Part shown: positions 54,284 to 64,000 of the stretch, piece by piece | Numbering within the stretch: the first letter of the stretch is position 1 | Layout of the letters: each line of letters begins with the position of its first letter | Source of the DNA: CAYLUN01 sp964386865 | GTDB lineage: Bacteria > Verrucomicrobiota > Kiritimatiellia > RFP12 > UBA1067 | Assembly: GCA_964386865.1 (NCBI GenBank) | Contig: CAYLUN010000006.1 | Coordinates: 71,328 to 135,327, forward strand | Reading direction: 5' to 3' | DNA length: 64,000 nt | Made by a program: the position numbers and the translations under genes | Notes under the pieces: model-generated | Database searches by the model: none | Told to the model about the DNA's origin: nothing | Seen by the model: only the letters and a program-made list of their open reading frames with translations

Positions 54284-54375
54284 ATCAACAGGCTGGCATG
54301 TCCTGTGCTCATGAGTTGTGTGTGATGGGGTCAAGCGGTTCAGCCGACACTCTCATACACCCAAAGGACACAGCC

Positions 54376-56973
<2,598 letters not shown>

Positions 56974-57160
56974 GCGCCCCGCTCCGTCGAGATTTTCGGC
57001 ATCATCGATGCTTTCGACGACCTCGATGCTTGAGGCCTCTTCGGCGCTTATGGACACTCATCAACCAACTGCTTCTGACCGTCAGTCATTCGCTCATTTT
57101 GAGGGGGCGCTGTTCGTTGTGGCGCCGTGAGGCGCTCTCTTCCCGGCGAGAGTCTCGCAC

Positions 57161-57574
57161 TCACGGCAGACGCGCAGCGGGCGGTGCGCGGCCGGCCCAG
57201 AGCAGGATCGCGCCGAACAGCGCGTTCAGCGGGCCTTCGCCGAGCTGCCAGAACAACGGCAGCCCGGCGGAAACGTCGGCCCACAACAGCAGGGCGCCGA
57301 GGGCGATGAAGGCGCCACCCATGCCCCGCACCAGCGGGCGGTAGCGGGCGAGGTCGAGGGACGCCGCCCACAGCAGCGCGCCCAGCAGCGCGTAAAAGGC
57401 GGACGTCGAGCGGGCGAGGTATTCGACGATCGGCCCCTCCGGCAGCGGCCCCAGGCCGAGCGCCCGGTGGACGGCATCCATCGCGCGCAGCGGCATCACC
57501 GCGCAGAGCGCGGCCGAGCCGGCGACTGTGCCGACCACGCGCAGGAACAGCGTCAGAAAGCGGTCGTGTGTCAT
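57161..57574 (-). CDS. Small multi-pass membrane protein, unknown function
   Basis: 137 residues from MTHDRFLTLFLRVVGTVAGS, with GGGGAGGG 7 bases upstream. It has four hydrophobic segments (LTLFLRVVGTVAGSAALCAVM; TSAFYALLGALLWAASLDL; GMGGAFIALGALLLWADV; GPLNALFGAILLWAG). I recognise no named family; similar small four-helix proteins of the DUF type occur in Verrucomicrobia. Convergent with clpB, 187 bases from its end, and with no operon partner. The function cannot be inferred. Confidence 0.7.
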   Translation of the reverse strand: MTHDRFLTLFLRVVGTVAGSAALCAVMPLRAMDAVHRALGLGPLPEGPIVEYLARSTSAFYALLGALLWAASLDLARYRPLVRGMGGAFIALGALLLWADVSAGLPLFWQLGEGPLNALFGAILLWAGRAPPAARLP

Positions 57575-57663
57575 GGCGAACCCTCCCCGCGAGCACACGC
57601 CTGCGCCCGCATCCAAATGGGCGTCATTCTAGACCGGCTCGCGGGCGCTGTCAACGCGCACGC

Positions 57664-57692
57664 TTGACGGACACGCCGATTCAGAATATTCT
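57664..57692 (+). promoter_or_regulatory. Promoter of the membrane-protein gene at 57728
   Basis: -35 TTGACG (57664-57669), a 17-base spacer, -10 TATTCT (57687-57692). A TATACA at 57694-57699 is a second -10-like word. The leader is about 29 bases with AAGGG. Confidence 0.65.
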
Positions 57693-57727
57693 TATACATA
57701 TTGCTACGAAATTAAAGGGCCGCTTAT

Positions 57728-58411
57728 ATGGGCAAACTCCTTCGCGATGCTTTCAAGTACTATAAGCGCCACATTTTTCTGATCGCGGCGCTCACCTTGG
57801 CGGTCTGGGTTCCGTGCGAGCTGGCGCAGAGCTACTGCGAGGCCTACGTATTCAAGCCGAACGACATTCGCGCCTCGTTCAGGCTCGCCCGCTTGCTCGA
57901 GGCCGTCTTCGGAACCATCGCCATGGCGGGCATCCTCTGCGCGCTGGAGCGCGACGCCGAGGGCCGGCCGCCGCTTGTCGCCCACTCGTTTCGCGACGGA
58001 CTCTCCTTCTGGGGGCGCCTGTGGTGGGCCTATTTCGCCTTTGGCCTGACCCTTTTAGTCGGGATCATCGCCCTCGTCGTGCCGGCGCTTTTCGTGCTAG
58101 TCCACTGCTCCTTGCTGCCGGCCGTCGTCGTCCGCGAGGAGGTGACGGGCTTTCAAGCCGTCAAGCGCTGCTTCGCCATCACTCGGGGCTACTTCCTGCG
58201 CCTGCTCGGCTGGTTCTTCTGCGCGGGGCTGCTCGCGGTTCTGGCCGGGAGCCCCTTCCTGGTTCTCGCGGCCTTCTTCGATCACTGGATTCCGGCCGCG
58301 CTGCTCACGGCGTGCTTCGACGTAGCCCTCGCCTTCCTCACGGTGTTCACGTGGGTGGTTCTTCGCCGAATCCTAGGCGAGACTGAGCCCCACGACGCGT
58401 ACGCCGAGTGA
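57728..58411 (+). CDS. Multi-pass membrane protein (DUF-type, GDPD-membrane-domain-like)
   Basis: 227 residues with AAGGG 9 bases before the ATG. About six membrane helices (HIFLIAALTLAVWVPCELAQS; LWWAYFAFGLTLLVGIIALVVPALFVLVHCSLLPAVVV over two; FLRLLGWFFCAGLLAVLAG; LTACFDVALAFLTVFTWVVL) enclose a conserved-looking charged loop VVREEVTGFQAVKRCFAITRGYFLRL. That F-x-A-[IV]-x-R-[SC]-x-x-[IL]-[TV]-x-G pattern is seen in bacterial glycerophosphoryl-diester-phosphodiesterase membrane domains and YciC-type proteins. The role is unknown, perhaps envelope related. It has its own promoter and stands alone. Confidence 0.75.
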   Translation: MGKLLRDAFKYYKRHIFLIAALTLAVWVPCELAQSYCEAYVFKPNDIRASFRLARLLEAVFGTIAMAGILCALERDAEGRPPLVAHSFRDGLSFWGRLWWAYFAFGLTLLVGIIALVVPALFVLVHCSLLPAVVVREEVTGFQAVKRCFAITRGYFLRLLGWFFCAGLLAVLAGSPFLVLAAFFDHWIPAALLTACFDVALAFLTVFTWVVLRRILGETEPHDAYAE

Positions 58412-58468
58412 GGGCGGAAGGAGCCGGGCGCGGCAGGGCCCCGACTTCTCTTGGACCGCCCTCCGTGG

Positions 58469-58498
58469 TTGCGGAGGTGGCCGGGTTCTCGCTATACT
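58469..58498 (+). promoter_or_regulatory. Candidate promoter for the gene at 58626
   Basis: -35 TTGCGG (58469-58474), an 18-base spacer, -10 TATACT (58493-58498). The -35 lies in the right part of a hairpin CCTCCG-TGGTTG-CGGAGG (58460-58477). The leader would be about 120 bases. GGCTNCCCCA words follow on the minus strand, so this may also be repeat sequence. Confidence 0.4.
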
Positions 58499-58625
58499 TG
58501 AGCCCACGTATGGGGTAGCCGGAGCCAGCGTGGGGCAGCCGCAGAGGGCGCAGCGCGCACAAAGCGTAATCATGCGGGCTTCTTTTCGCTGCGCTCCCTG
58601 CGGCTAATCACTCAAGGAATCCGCC

Positions 58626-60275
58626 ATGACGCAATCCGTTTACCGCCGCGCCGCCGCGGCCTGCCTCGCGATCGGCCTGCTGGCTGCGGCCGCAGACGCC
58701 GCGCCGTCGTTCCGTTCGGACAAGAACTACCCGAACCTCGGGCTGAAGATCCGCGTGCTGGGCAACTCCGAGCCGGAGCCGCTCGCGCAGTTCAAAACCT
58801 ACACCTACACCTTTACCCAAGGCGAGGTGAGCACCAAGCGCGACCTGTTCGACCCGCGCGAGCTCTGGTACGCCACCCAGCACGCCGGCCAGTGGCGAGA
58901 CGAGGACGGCAACGTGCTGATCTTGGGCAAGCCCACGCTGCTGTTTCCCGAGGTGCCGAAGGCGGCCGGCGAGCATGTGCTGCGCGAGGATTTCGACAAG
59001 GCCGTCGCCGAGCCCGCCGCCGCGTTCGACCCGACCAGCGCCGACGCCCTCACAGCCTGGATCAAGGAGTTCGCCGGCGGCACGCCCAAGACGCCCGAGC
59101 CGCTGCGCGCGACGGGCTTTAACCTCGTCAGCGCGGTCTTCTTCCCGATCGACGAGTCCGCGACGCTGGTCTACGCCTTCCGCGTCAAGGCCCGCAAGCC
59201 CAGCGGCCAGACCGCGCCATCCGACTGGTTCGTCGCCGTCGTCAAGATCGCGGACGGCACCCTGAAGTCCAAAGTGCGCAAGGACTTCGAGACGCAGTTC
59301 CTCGCCAACGTCGCGGCCGTGCCCCAGACCGGCGCGACCGCCGCGGCCGGCGTGCAGCCGAAGTCCCTGACCACGGCGCCCGTGTCGGGTAAGACGCCCG
59401 CCGTCGCGATCCCCGACCACCCCAGCCGCACCGCCGCGCGCAAGAGCATTGCGAACATGAAGGACTGGTGGTTCGCCGAAACGCCCGAGTACATCTTCCT
59501 CTCGAACATCCGCAGTTCGGCGGGCAAGAGCCTCGTCAAAGAGCTGCAAGGCACCATGCCCGTCCTGCGCGGCGCCTTCGCCCGGCTGATCCCGCCCTTC
59601 GACGCGTCGACCGACGTCAGCGTCGTGCGCATCTTCGAAGACCAGGAGGCCTACAAGCAATACGTCGGCAAATCCATGGAGTGGAGCGCGGGCGCCTGGG
59701 TTCCGATGCGCCGTGAGCTGCTGATCCTCTCGCAGGGCCGCGACCTCGAGCAGACCCTCGACATCATCCGCCACGAGGGCTTCCACCAGTACCTCTATTA
59801 CGCGTCAAGCATGATCGAGAATTCGATGTGGTTCAACGAGGGCCACGCCTGCTTCTTCGAGGCCGCCGAGGTCGACAACCGCGGCCGCGTGGAGATCCCC
59901 GAAGACCAGCGCGTCGGCTTCCTGCTCGAGCACCTCGACGGCTGCGCCGGCAACCTGCCCAAGATTCTGAAGGCCGACCACGCGGCCTTCTACAACGGCA
60001 CCGACCAGCAGCGCAGCATGAACTACACGACCGCGTGGGCGCTGGTCTACTTCCTGCGCAAGGGCGTGCCCGCCGAGAAGCTGACCGCCTACAGCGGGAT
60101 CATCGGCACGTACTTGAGGAAACTCGGGGAGACCAAGGACTGCGACGCCGCCACGACCGCGGCGTTCGAAAGCGTGAACATGGCCAAGCTCCAGAGCGAC
60201 TTCACCGAGTTCTGGAAGAAGGGACGCAATTCCGCCAAGCGCTTCGACCCCCTCGCAGAGAAGAAGGCGCCGTAA
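58626..60275 (+). CDS. Exported gluzincin-type zinc peptidase-like protein (DUF1570-like)
   Basis: 549 residues. A signal peptide (AAAACLAIGLLAAAADA) is followed by a beta-rich N-terminal region (about 30-230) ending in an Ala/Pro linker, then a peptidase-like domain. It carries H383-E384-G-F-H387, with N404-E405-G-H and FFEAAE downstream, the gluzincin pattern HExxH...E. TTAWALVYFL and FTEFWKKG in the C-terminal helix are typical of DUF1570-like proteins of PVC bacteria. It is probably a periplasmic or surface metallopeptidase. Substrate unknown. It is 71 bases upstream of the GH99-like gene and may be cotranscribed with it. Confidence 0.78.
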   Translation: MTQSVYRRAAAACLAIGLLAAAADAAPSFRSDKNYPNLGLKIRVLGNSEPEPLAQFKTYTYTFTQGEVSTKRDLFDPRELWYATQHAGQWRDEDGNVLILGKPTLLFPEVPKAAGEHVLREDFDKAVAEPAAAFDPTSADALTAWIKEFAGGTPKTPEPLRATGFNLVSAVFFPIDESATLVYAFRVKARKPSGQTAPSDWFVAVVKIADGTLKSKVRKDFETQFLANVAAVPQTGATAAAGVQPKSLTTAPVSGKTPAVAIPDHPSRTAARKSIANMKDWWFAETPEYIFLSNIRSSAGKSLVKELQGTMPVLRGAFARLIPPFDASTDVSVVRIFEDQEAYKQYVGKSMEWSAGAWVPMRRELLILSQGRDLEQTLDIIRHEGFHQYLYYASSMIENSMWFNEGHACFFEAAEVDNRGRVEIPEDQRVGFLLEHLDGCAGNLPKILKADHAAFYNGTDQQRSMNYTTAWALVYFLRKGVPAEKLTAYSGIIGTYLRKLGETKDCDAATTAAFESVNMAKLQSDFTEFWKKGRNSAKRFDPLAEKKAP

Positions 60276-60346
60276 GTGCCTGACACGCTCTCTGAGCGCC
60301 ACCCGCCGTTGACCGGCTTCGCGATTTTCATCAGGGGGGACAAGAC

Positions 60347-61552
60347 ATGAAACAGACGTTTGCCCTAGCCGTCCTACTGGCTCTGCAGGCCGAGTGGCAC
60401 GCCGCCGCTGAGCCCGCGAGGTCCGTTCCCGCTCCCTGCGTGGCGGACACGTCGCCCTATCTGATTGGCGCGCAGATGTGCCCGCTTTGGGACAGTGCCA
60501 AGGCGTGGAGGCCGATCACCGCCTATCCTGACCGCAAGCCGGTTTTGGGCTGGTACGACGAGGGCGCCCCCGAGGTGACGGACTGGGAGATCAAGTTCGC
60601 CTTGGATCACGGCGTCTCGTTCTTCCTCGTCTGCTGGTATCGCGCGAAGGACAATCTCGGCAAACAGCCGATCCGGGCGCTGAAAGAGCGCTGGATCACG
60701 GAGGGGCTCTTCAAGTCGCGTTATCGCCAGTCGTTCAAGTTCTGCATCATGTGGGAGAATGCGAACGATATCGCCTGCGGCGTCGCTTCAGAGGACGATC
60801 TGCTGAACAACCTGCTGCCCTACTGGATCGAGACGTTCTTCAAGAACCCCAGCTATTTGCTGGTCGAAGGCAAGCCCGTTCTCTCCGTCTATAGTGTCAG
60901 CAAGTTCGTCGATGCCTTGGGCGGGGATGAGCGTGCGGCGGCAGCCGTCAAGAAGATGGAGGCCGCCTGTCAGGCCGCAGGCTTTAAGGGGCTCGTCTTC
61001 ATGGGCCAGCATTGCTGGGGCGATCCCGTTCGGCCGACGACGCAGATGGCGCGGATCGGATTGAGCCACAGCTTCGCCTATCACTGGCCTTCGTTCCTGG
61101 GCCGAGATTACATGCCCGCGGGCCTCTCGCCCGACACGGATCAGATCGTGGCCGGGCAGGAGCGGTGCTGGCAGACGATGCAGGCGCAAGGCCTGCCCAA
61201 TATCGTCACGCTCTCCATGGGCTGGGACTCCTCGCCCTGGGGCGGATCGACCTCCAAGATCCGGTGGCGCCTGACCCCGGAGCAGTTCAAGACCTTGTGT
61301 GAGAAGGCTAAGCGCGCCCTTGCCCGCCGCGACCCGAAAACGCTCGAAGGGCGGATGGTCCTGATTGACAATTGGAACGAGTACGGCGAGGGACACTACG
61401 TCTTTCCCTGCCAAGAATATGGTTTCGGCTATCTCGATGCGATCCGCAGCGTCTTCGCGCCGAGCGCGGGCTCGCACGCTGATGTCGTGCCCGCAGACAT
61501 CAAGCTCGGCCCCTACGACGTTTCAGGTCTCTCGGCTGCCCCGGCGCAGTGA
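60347..61552 (+). CDS. GH99-like (WbsX/GH71-99-type) exported protein
   Basis: 401 residues. A signal peptide (TFALAVLLALQAEWHAAAEP) is followed by a barrel with family motifs: PYLIGAQMCPLWDSAKAW, RKPVLGWYDEGAPEVTDWEIKFALDHGVSFFLVCWYRA, and near the end VLIDNWNEYGEGHYVFP and YGFGYLDAIRSVF. The WNE-x-GEG motif holds the candidate catalytic Glu. GH99-like proteins include endo-mannosidases and many uncharacterised enzymes of bacterial polysaccharide loci. The remnant at 20544 carries only the two ends of the same family. Relaxed GC at several third codon positions compared with neighbours is visible but not measured. Confidence 0.8.
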   Translation: MKQTFALAVLLALQAEWHAAAEPARSVPAPCVADTSPYLIGAQMCPLWDSAKAWRPITAYPDRKPVLGWYDEGAPEVTDWEIKFALDHGVSFFLVCWYRAKDNLGKQPIRALKERWITEGLFKSRYRQSFKFCIMWENANDIACGVASEDDLLNNLLPYWIETFFKNPSYLLVEGKPVLSVYSVSKFVDALGGDERAAAAVKKMEAACQAAGFKGLVFMGQHCWGDPVRPTTQMARIGLSHSFAYHWPSFLGRDYMPAGLSPDTDQIVAGQERCWQTMQAQGLPNIVTLSMGWDSSPWGGSTSKIRWRLTPEQFKTLCEKAKRALARRDPKTLEGRMVLIDNWNEYGEGHYVFPCQEYGFGYLDAIRSVFAPSAGSHADVVPADIKLGPYDVSGLSAAPAQ

Positions 61553-61604
61553 CACACGCCGCCGCCGCACGAGCCGCGTGAAGGAGATACATGTTCAAAC
61601 CGGC

Positions 61605-62831
61605 CTAGCGCGCCGAGCCCAGCGCGCGGTACTGGAGCAGCCCCTCGAGCAGGTAGTAGTCGCTCCAGATCAGGCTCGTGTTGGTCAGCCGGTTGGCCGG
61701 GTCGGCGTGGTAGTTGCGCGCGGAGTAGGCGACAAGGCTGGCCTTGTCGTCGCCCGCCGCGAAGTAGGGCGCGCTCGTGAGCGCGCGCAGCGTGCCGACG
61801 GCCGCGTCGAGGAACTTCTGCTTGAGCGCGGGCTCTTGTACGAGGCGGTGCAGGCGGAAGAAAGCGCACAGCGCCACCGTCGCGGCGCTGGAGTCCTTGA
61901 ACTCGAGGCCCGACAGGTCGCTGCTGAAGTCCGAGGGCGGCACGCGGTCGGCCGGCAGGTGCGCAAGGTAGAAGTCCGCCGCCTTGAGCGAGGCGTCAAG
62001 GTAGCGCCGCTCGCCCGTGGCCTCGGCCAGGTAGGCGAAGCCGTAGATGGCCCACGTCTGGCCGCGCGACCAGCAGCTTTCGTCGGCCTTGCCCTGGGCG
62101 GTGCGCTTGCGCTGCACCGCGCCGGTTTTGGGGTCCAGCTCCACCACGTGGCAGGTGCTGCCGTCGGGCCGGAAGAAGAGCTCGATCGTGCGGTCGGCGT
62201 GCGAGAGCGCGATCTTGCGCAAGTCCTCGGAGGTGCCTCCGGGGGCCGTCCCGCCGTTCTGCGCGGCCCAGAGCAGCAGCTCGAGGTTCATCATGTTGTC
62301 GATGATAATCATCGCCTTGTCCATATCGTTGGTCTTGCCCCACGAGCGGAGAACGCGGGCCAGCGGCAGATAGCGGGCCGCGAGCGACTGCGCGGACTGG
62401 AGGACGACCTGCTTGTAGGCCGGGCTCTGGGTGAGCCGGTAGCCGTTGCCGTAGCTGTCGTACATCATGAACCCGAGGTCGTGCGTGCCGGTGTTGTGCT
62501 GCTGCGACTCGAGCCCGGCGGTCCACGTCTCAGCGCGGTTGCGCCACGCCGCCACGTCGGCCCACTGGCAGGCCTGCGCGTACTCGTACAGGTACCAGAG
62601 CGCGCCGGGATAGAAGCCCGAGACCCAGTCTTTGGCCGGCACGGTCACCCAAGCCGCGCCTTTGGCCTCGGTCGGGAAGGCCGTCTTGACGGGCTGCGCG
62701 GCGTCGAACGCGGCGAGCTTGCGCGCCGCGACTCGCATGACGCGGTCCACGTCGATGGCGCCGTCGGCGGCGGGCGACAGCAACGGAAGAAGGGAAAGCA
62801 GGGCGGCGGGCAGTGTGTGTCTAAGGCTCAT
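61605..62831 (-). CDS. GH88-family unsaturated glucuronyl hydrolase, exported
   Basis: 408 residues from MSLRHTLPAALLSLLPLLSP (AAAGGA upstream; signal peptide ending SPAADG). An alpha6/alpha6 barrel with both GH88 catalytic aspartates in family context: Asp118 in GTHDLGFMMY and Asp178 in IIIDNMMNLELLLWAA. Also seen are CWSRGQTWAIYGFAYLAEATG and SSAATVALCAFFRL. These enzymes hydrolyse the 4,5-unsaturated uronic acid left by polysaccharide lyases, so a lyase product (ulvan, glycosaminoglycan or similar) is expected. It is transcribed alone from a strong promoter. GH105 is the closest alternative, but the HDLGF motif favours GH88. Confidence 0.88.
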   Translation of the reverse strand: MSLRHTLPAALLSLLPLLSPAADGAIDVDRVMRVAARKLAAFDAAQPVKTAFPTEAKGAAWVTVPAKDWVSGFYPGALWYLYEYAQACQWADVAAWRNRAETWTAGLESQQHNTGTHDLGFMMYDSYGNGYRLTQSPAYKQVVLQSAQSLAARYLPLARVLRSWGKTNDMDKAMIIIDNMMNLELLLWAAQNGGTAPGGTSEDLRKIALSHADRTIELFFRPDGSTCHVVELDPKTGAVQRKRTAQGKADESCWSRGQTWAIYGFAYLAEATGERRYLDASLKAADFYLAHLPADRVPPSDFSSDLSGLEFKDSSAATVALCAFFRLHRLVQEPALKQKFLDAAVGTLRALTSAPYFAAGDDKASLVAYSARNYHADPANRLTNTSLIWSDYYLLEGLLQYRALGSAR

Positions 62832-62880
62832 GACGTTCCTTTCTGCATAGGCCGGAGGCGCTCCGGCTCGCACAGGCGGT

Positions 62881-62908
62881 ATTATCTATCGGATGCGCCG
62901 GGTGTCAA
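62881..62908 (-). promoter_or_regulatory. Strong promoter of the GH88 gene
   Basis: Minus strand: -35 TTGACA (62903-62908), perfect, a 16-base spacer, -10 GATAAT (62881-62886), 5 of 6. The leader is about 43 bases. It is the best consensus promoter in the window. Confidence 0.75.
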
Positions 62909-63001
62909 CCCAGAACCGCTGCCAGCCCTTTTCTTATTGGTGTGGAAACGCGCTTTGTGTTTGAATATACGGGTCATCACGGCATGGGCAAGGGGAGTGA
63001 A

Positions 63002-64000
63002 ATGAAACTGCGATTCCTGGGAACGATGGGGTGGCTTTGCTTGATAGGTGCGTGCGCGGCACTGGCTTTCAGCCCGCCGACGGATAGGCAGGAGGGCGTG
63101 ACGCTCACCATCGAGGGCTTTCCGGAGCAGTCCGACAACGACCGCGTGTCCCTTCGGAAAGTGCCGACCGACGTGCCGCTGACCTTCACGGTCACGCTCA
63201 AGAACGAGCGGCCGCAGCCCGTCGCGGGCACGGTGACCCTGTGGCTCAACGACGACTGGGAGGTGCAGGGCACCAACCGGGTCTCGCTCTGCGCCGCCGC
63301 TGGCGCGAGCGCCACGACGACCTGCACAGCCGTGGCCAGGCCGACCGTCTTGGGCGCCCTCTACCCCGCGCACGCCCGCTTTTCGTTCGGCTCAGGCGGC
63401 ACGATCGTCGAGCTGCATCCCGTCGCACTCTTCGAGGCGGTGAAGCCCGCCGCGGCCAAAGCCAAGCAAGCCCAGCGCGAGGCCGCGCTGGCCGACGGCG
63501 TGCTGCGCCTCGACAGCGGCGCGGACCGCCGCGTCTTCAGCCGCCAGAAAGACAAAGTCGTCGAGTTGGGCGTCAACTACTCGGGCTCGGATGCGGTAAG
63601 CGGCGCAAGCATGCACCGCGACACAAGCGCGCGCGGCGGCGTGTCGCGGGCCGGCTTCGCGATCCACCCCCCCTACCGCGGCGGCCCGGGCGTGACGTGG
63701 AACGACTTCAAGCTGGCCCTGCCGGCAGGCAAGCCCGCCGTGCTGACGTTCTACACCGCGCTGCGCGACCACGGCGCCACCGAGCCCGCCAGCGACGGCA
63801 CGGAGTTCAAGGTGGTCGTCGTCGACGAGGCCCTCGTGGAAAAGGAGCTGTTCACGCGCTTCAGCGACAGCAAGGCGTGGGAGCCGGCGGCGGTGGACCT
63901 CGGCGCGTACGCGGGTCAGCGCATCACCCTGCGCCTCTGGACCGGCCCCGGCCCCAAGAATAATACCACCTGCGACCAGTGCTACTGGGGCGACCCCGTG
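63002..64000 (+). CDS. Exported protein with beta-sandwich domains, N-terminal part (cut by window end)
   Basis: 333 codons are visible from ATG 63002 (AGGGGAG about 6 bases upstream), without a stop. A signal peptide (MKLRFLGTMGWLCLIGACAALAFS) is followed by a NEW3/CARDB-like segment (about 33-120: PLTFTVTLKNERPQPVAGTVTLWLNDDW), a helical linker with AKAKQAQREAALAD, and a carbohydrate-binding-like beta-sandwich (about 175-333: GGVSRAGFAIHPPYRGGPGVTWNDFKLALPAGKPAVLTF, EPAAVDLGAYAGQRITLRLWTGPGP). The catalytic part, if any, lies beyond the window. It is divergent from GH88. It probably binds or degrades polysaccharide outside the cell; the family is not identified. Confidence 0.75.
   Translation, partial: MKLRFLGTMGWLCLIGACAALAFSPPTDRQEGVTLTIEGFPEQSDNDRVSLRKVPTDVPLTFTVTLKNERPQPVAGTVTLWLNDDWEVQGTNRVSLCAAAGASATTTCTAVARPTVLGALYPAHARFSFGSGGTIVELHPVALFEAVKPAAAKAKQAQREAALADGVLRLDSGADRRVFSRQKDKVVELGVNYSGSDAVSGASMHRDTSARGGVSRAGFAIHPPYRGGPGVTWNDFKLALPAGKPAVLTFYTALRDHGATEPASDGTEFKVVVVDEALVEKELFTRFSDSKAWEPAAVDLGAYAGQRITLRLWTGPGPKNNTTCDQCYWGDPV

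Larger units (their letters stand above)
54006..54375. other. Divergent region between a sulfatase and clpB
   Basis: 370 bases with no gene. The clpB-proximal part (54180-54300) is markedly AT-rich compared with the rest of the window and holds two inverted repeats and a promoter. The sulfatase-proximal part shows no clear feature. Confidence 0.6.

Noticed and set aside
57000..57160. Possible further repeat or gene after clpB (GCATCATCGATGC words, GGCGCCGTGAGGCGC)
   Set aside because: Short palindromic words are visible, but no second copy in the window and no start signals, so no feature is claimed.

Overview
The window reads as chromosomal DNA of a high-GC, Gram-negative, anaerobic polysaccharide degrader of the PVC superphylum. 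Kiritimatiellota or a close relative of Verrucomicrobiota or Lentisphaerota fits best. The evidence is three S1-type sulfatases, many exported glycoside hydrolases, a PVC-style Ser/Thr kinase, an NfnAB-type electron-bifurcating transhydrogenase pair, and a very dense load of short palindromic repeats. The taxonomic call is inference; no rRNA or tRNA gene is visible.

Layout. 1-7.4 kb holds the edge of a PA14-like exported protein, nfnAB, a PAQR/hemolysin III protein, an SPFH/NfeD pair and a lolD-lolC/E pair. 7.5-14.9 kb (minus strand) is an envelope energy-transduction cluster: two exported TPR proteins, an ExbB with its own signal peptide, two ExbD proteins, and a TonB-like anchored protein whose C-terminus is a terpenoid-cyclase-like toroid. 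15.1-17.7 kb (plus) has a coiled-coil membrane protein, a 59-residue lipoprotein ending in a clear terminator, and a ROK kinase. 17.7-23.7 kb is a rhamnose-type locus: GH106 alpha-L-rhamnosidase, a GH99-like gene remnant, a fucose/arabinose-isomerase-like protein with a signal peptide, and a divergent XylR-like AraC regulator with a direct-repeat operator on the promoter. 23.7-32 kb carries a Ser/Thr kinase, a sulfatase and a 1353-residue exported caspase-like protein with an EF-hand and Calx-beta domains. 32.2-38.7 kb is a tandem FAD-oxidoreductase, a sodium/solute symporter and a GntR/LacI-type regulator. 38.7-43.7 kb has a Dabb protein, a DUF5060-type hydrolase, an exported esterase, an unknown protein and a standalone HTH protein. 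43.9-54 kb is a polysaccharide block: a BNR-propeller protein, a lyase-like protein, a GH-A enzyme, sulfatases and GH16. 54.4-64 kb has clpB, membrane proteins, an exported zinc-peptidase-like protein, a GH99-like protein, a GH88 unsaturated glucuronyl hydrolase and a truncated exported protein.

How the genes fit together. Rhamnosidase, unsaturated uronyl hydrolase, a BNR-type putative lyase and sulfatases would together suit a sulfated, rhamnose- and uronate-containing polysaccharide such as ulvan, though substrates cannot be proved here. The genes sit in several small, separately regulated units rather than one PUL, and no SusC/SusD pair is present. The Exb-type cluster and LolDC would serve the outer membrane.

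Repeats. Intergenic spaces, and several coding regions in frame, carry at least six families of short hairpin or inverted-word elements. Many are built as paired hairpins like REP/BIME units. They explain odd protein extensions and most gene-free sequence in the window.
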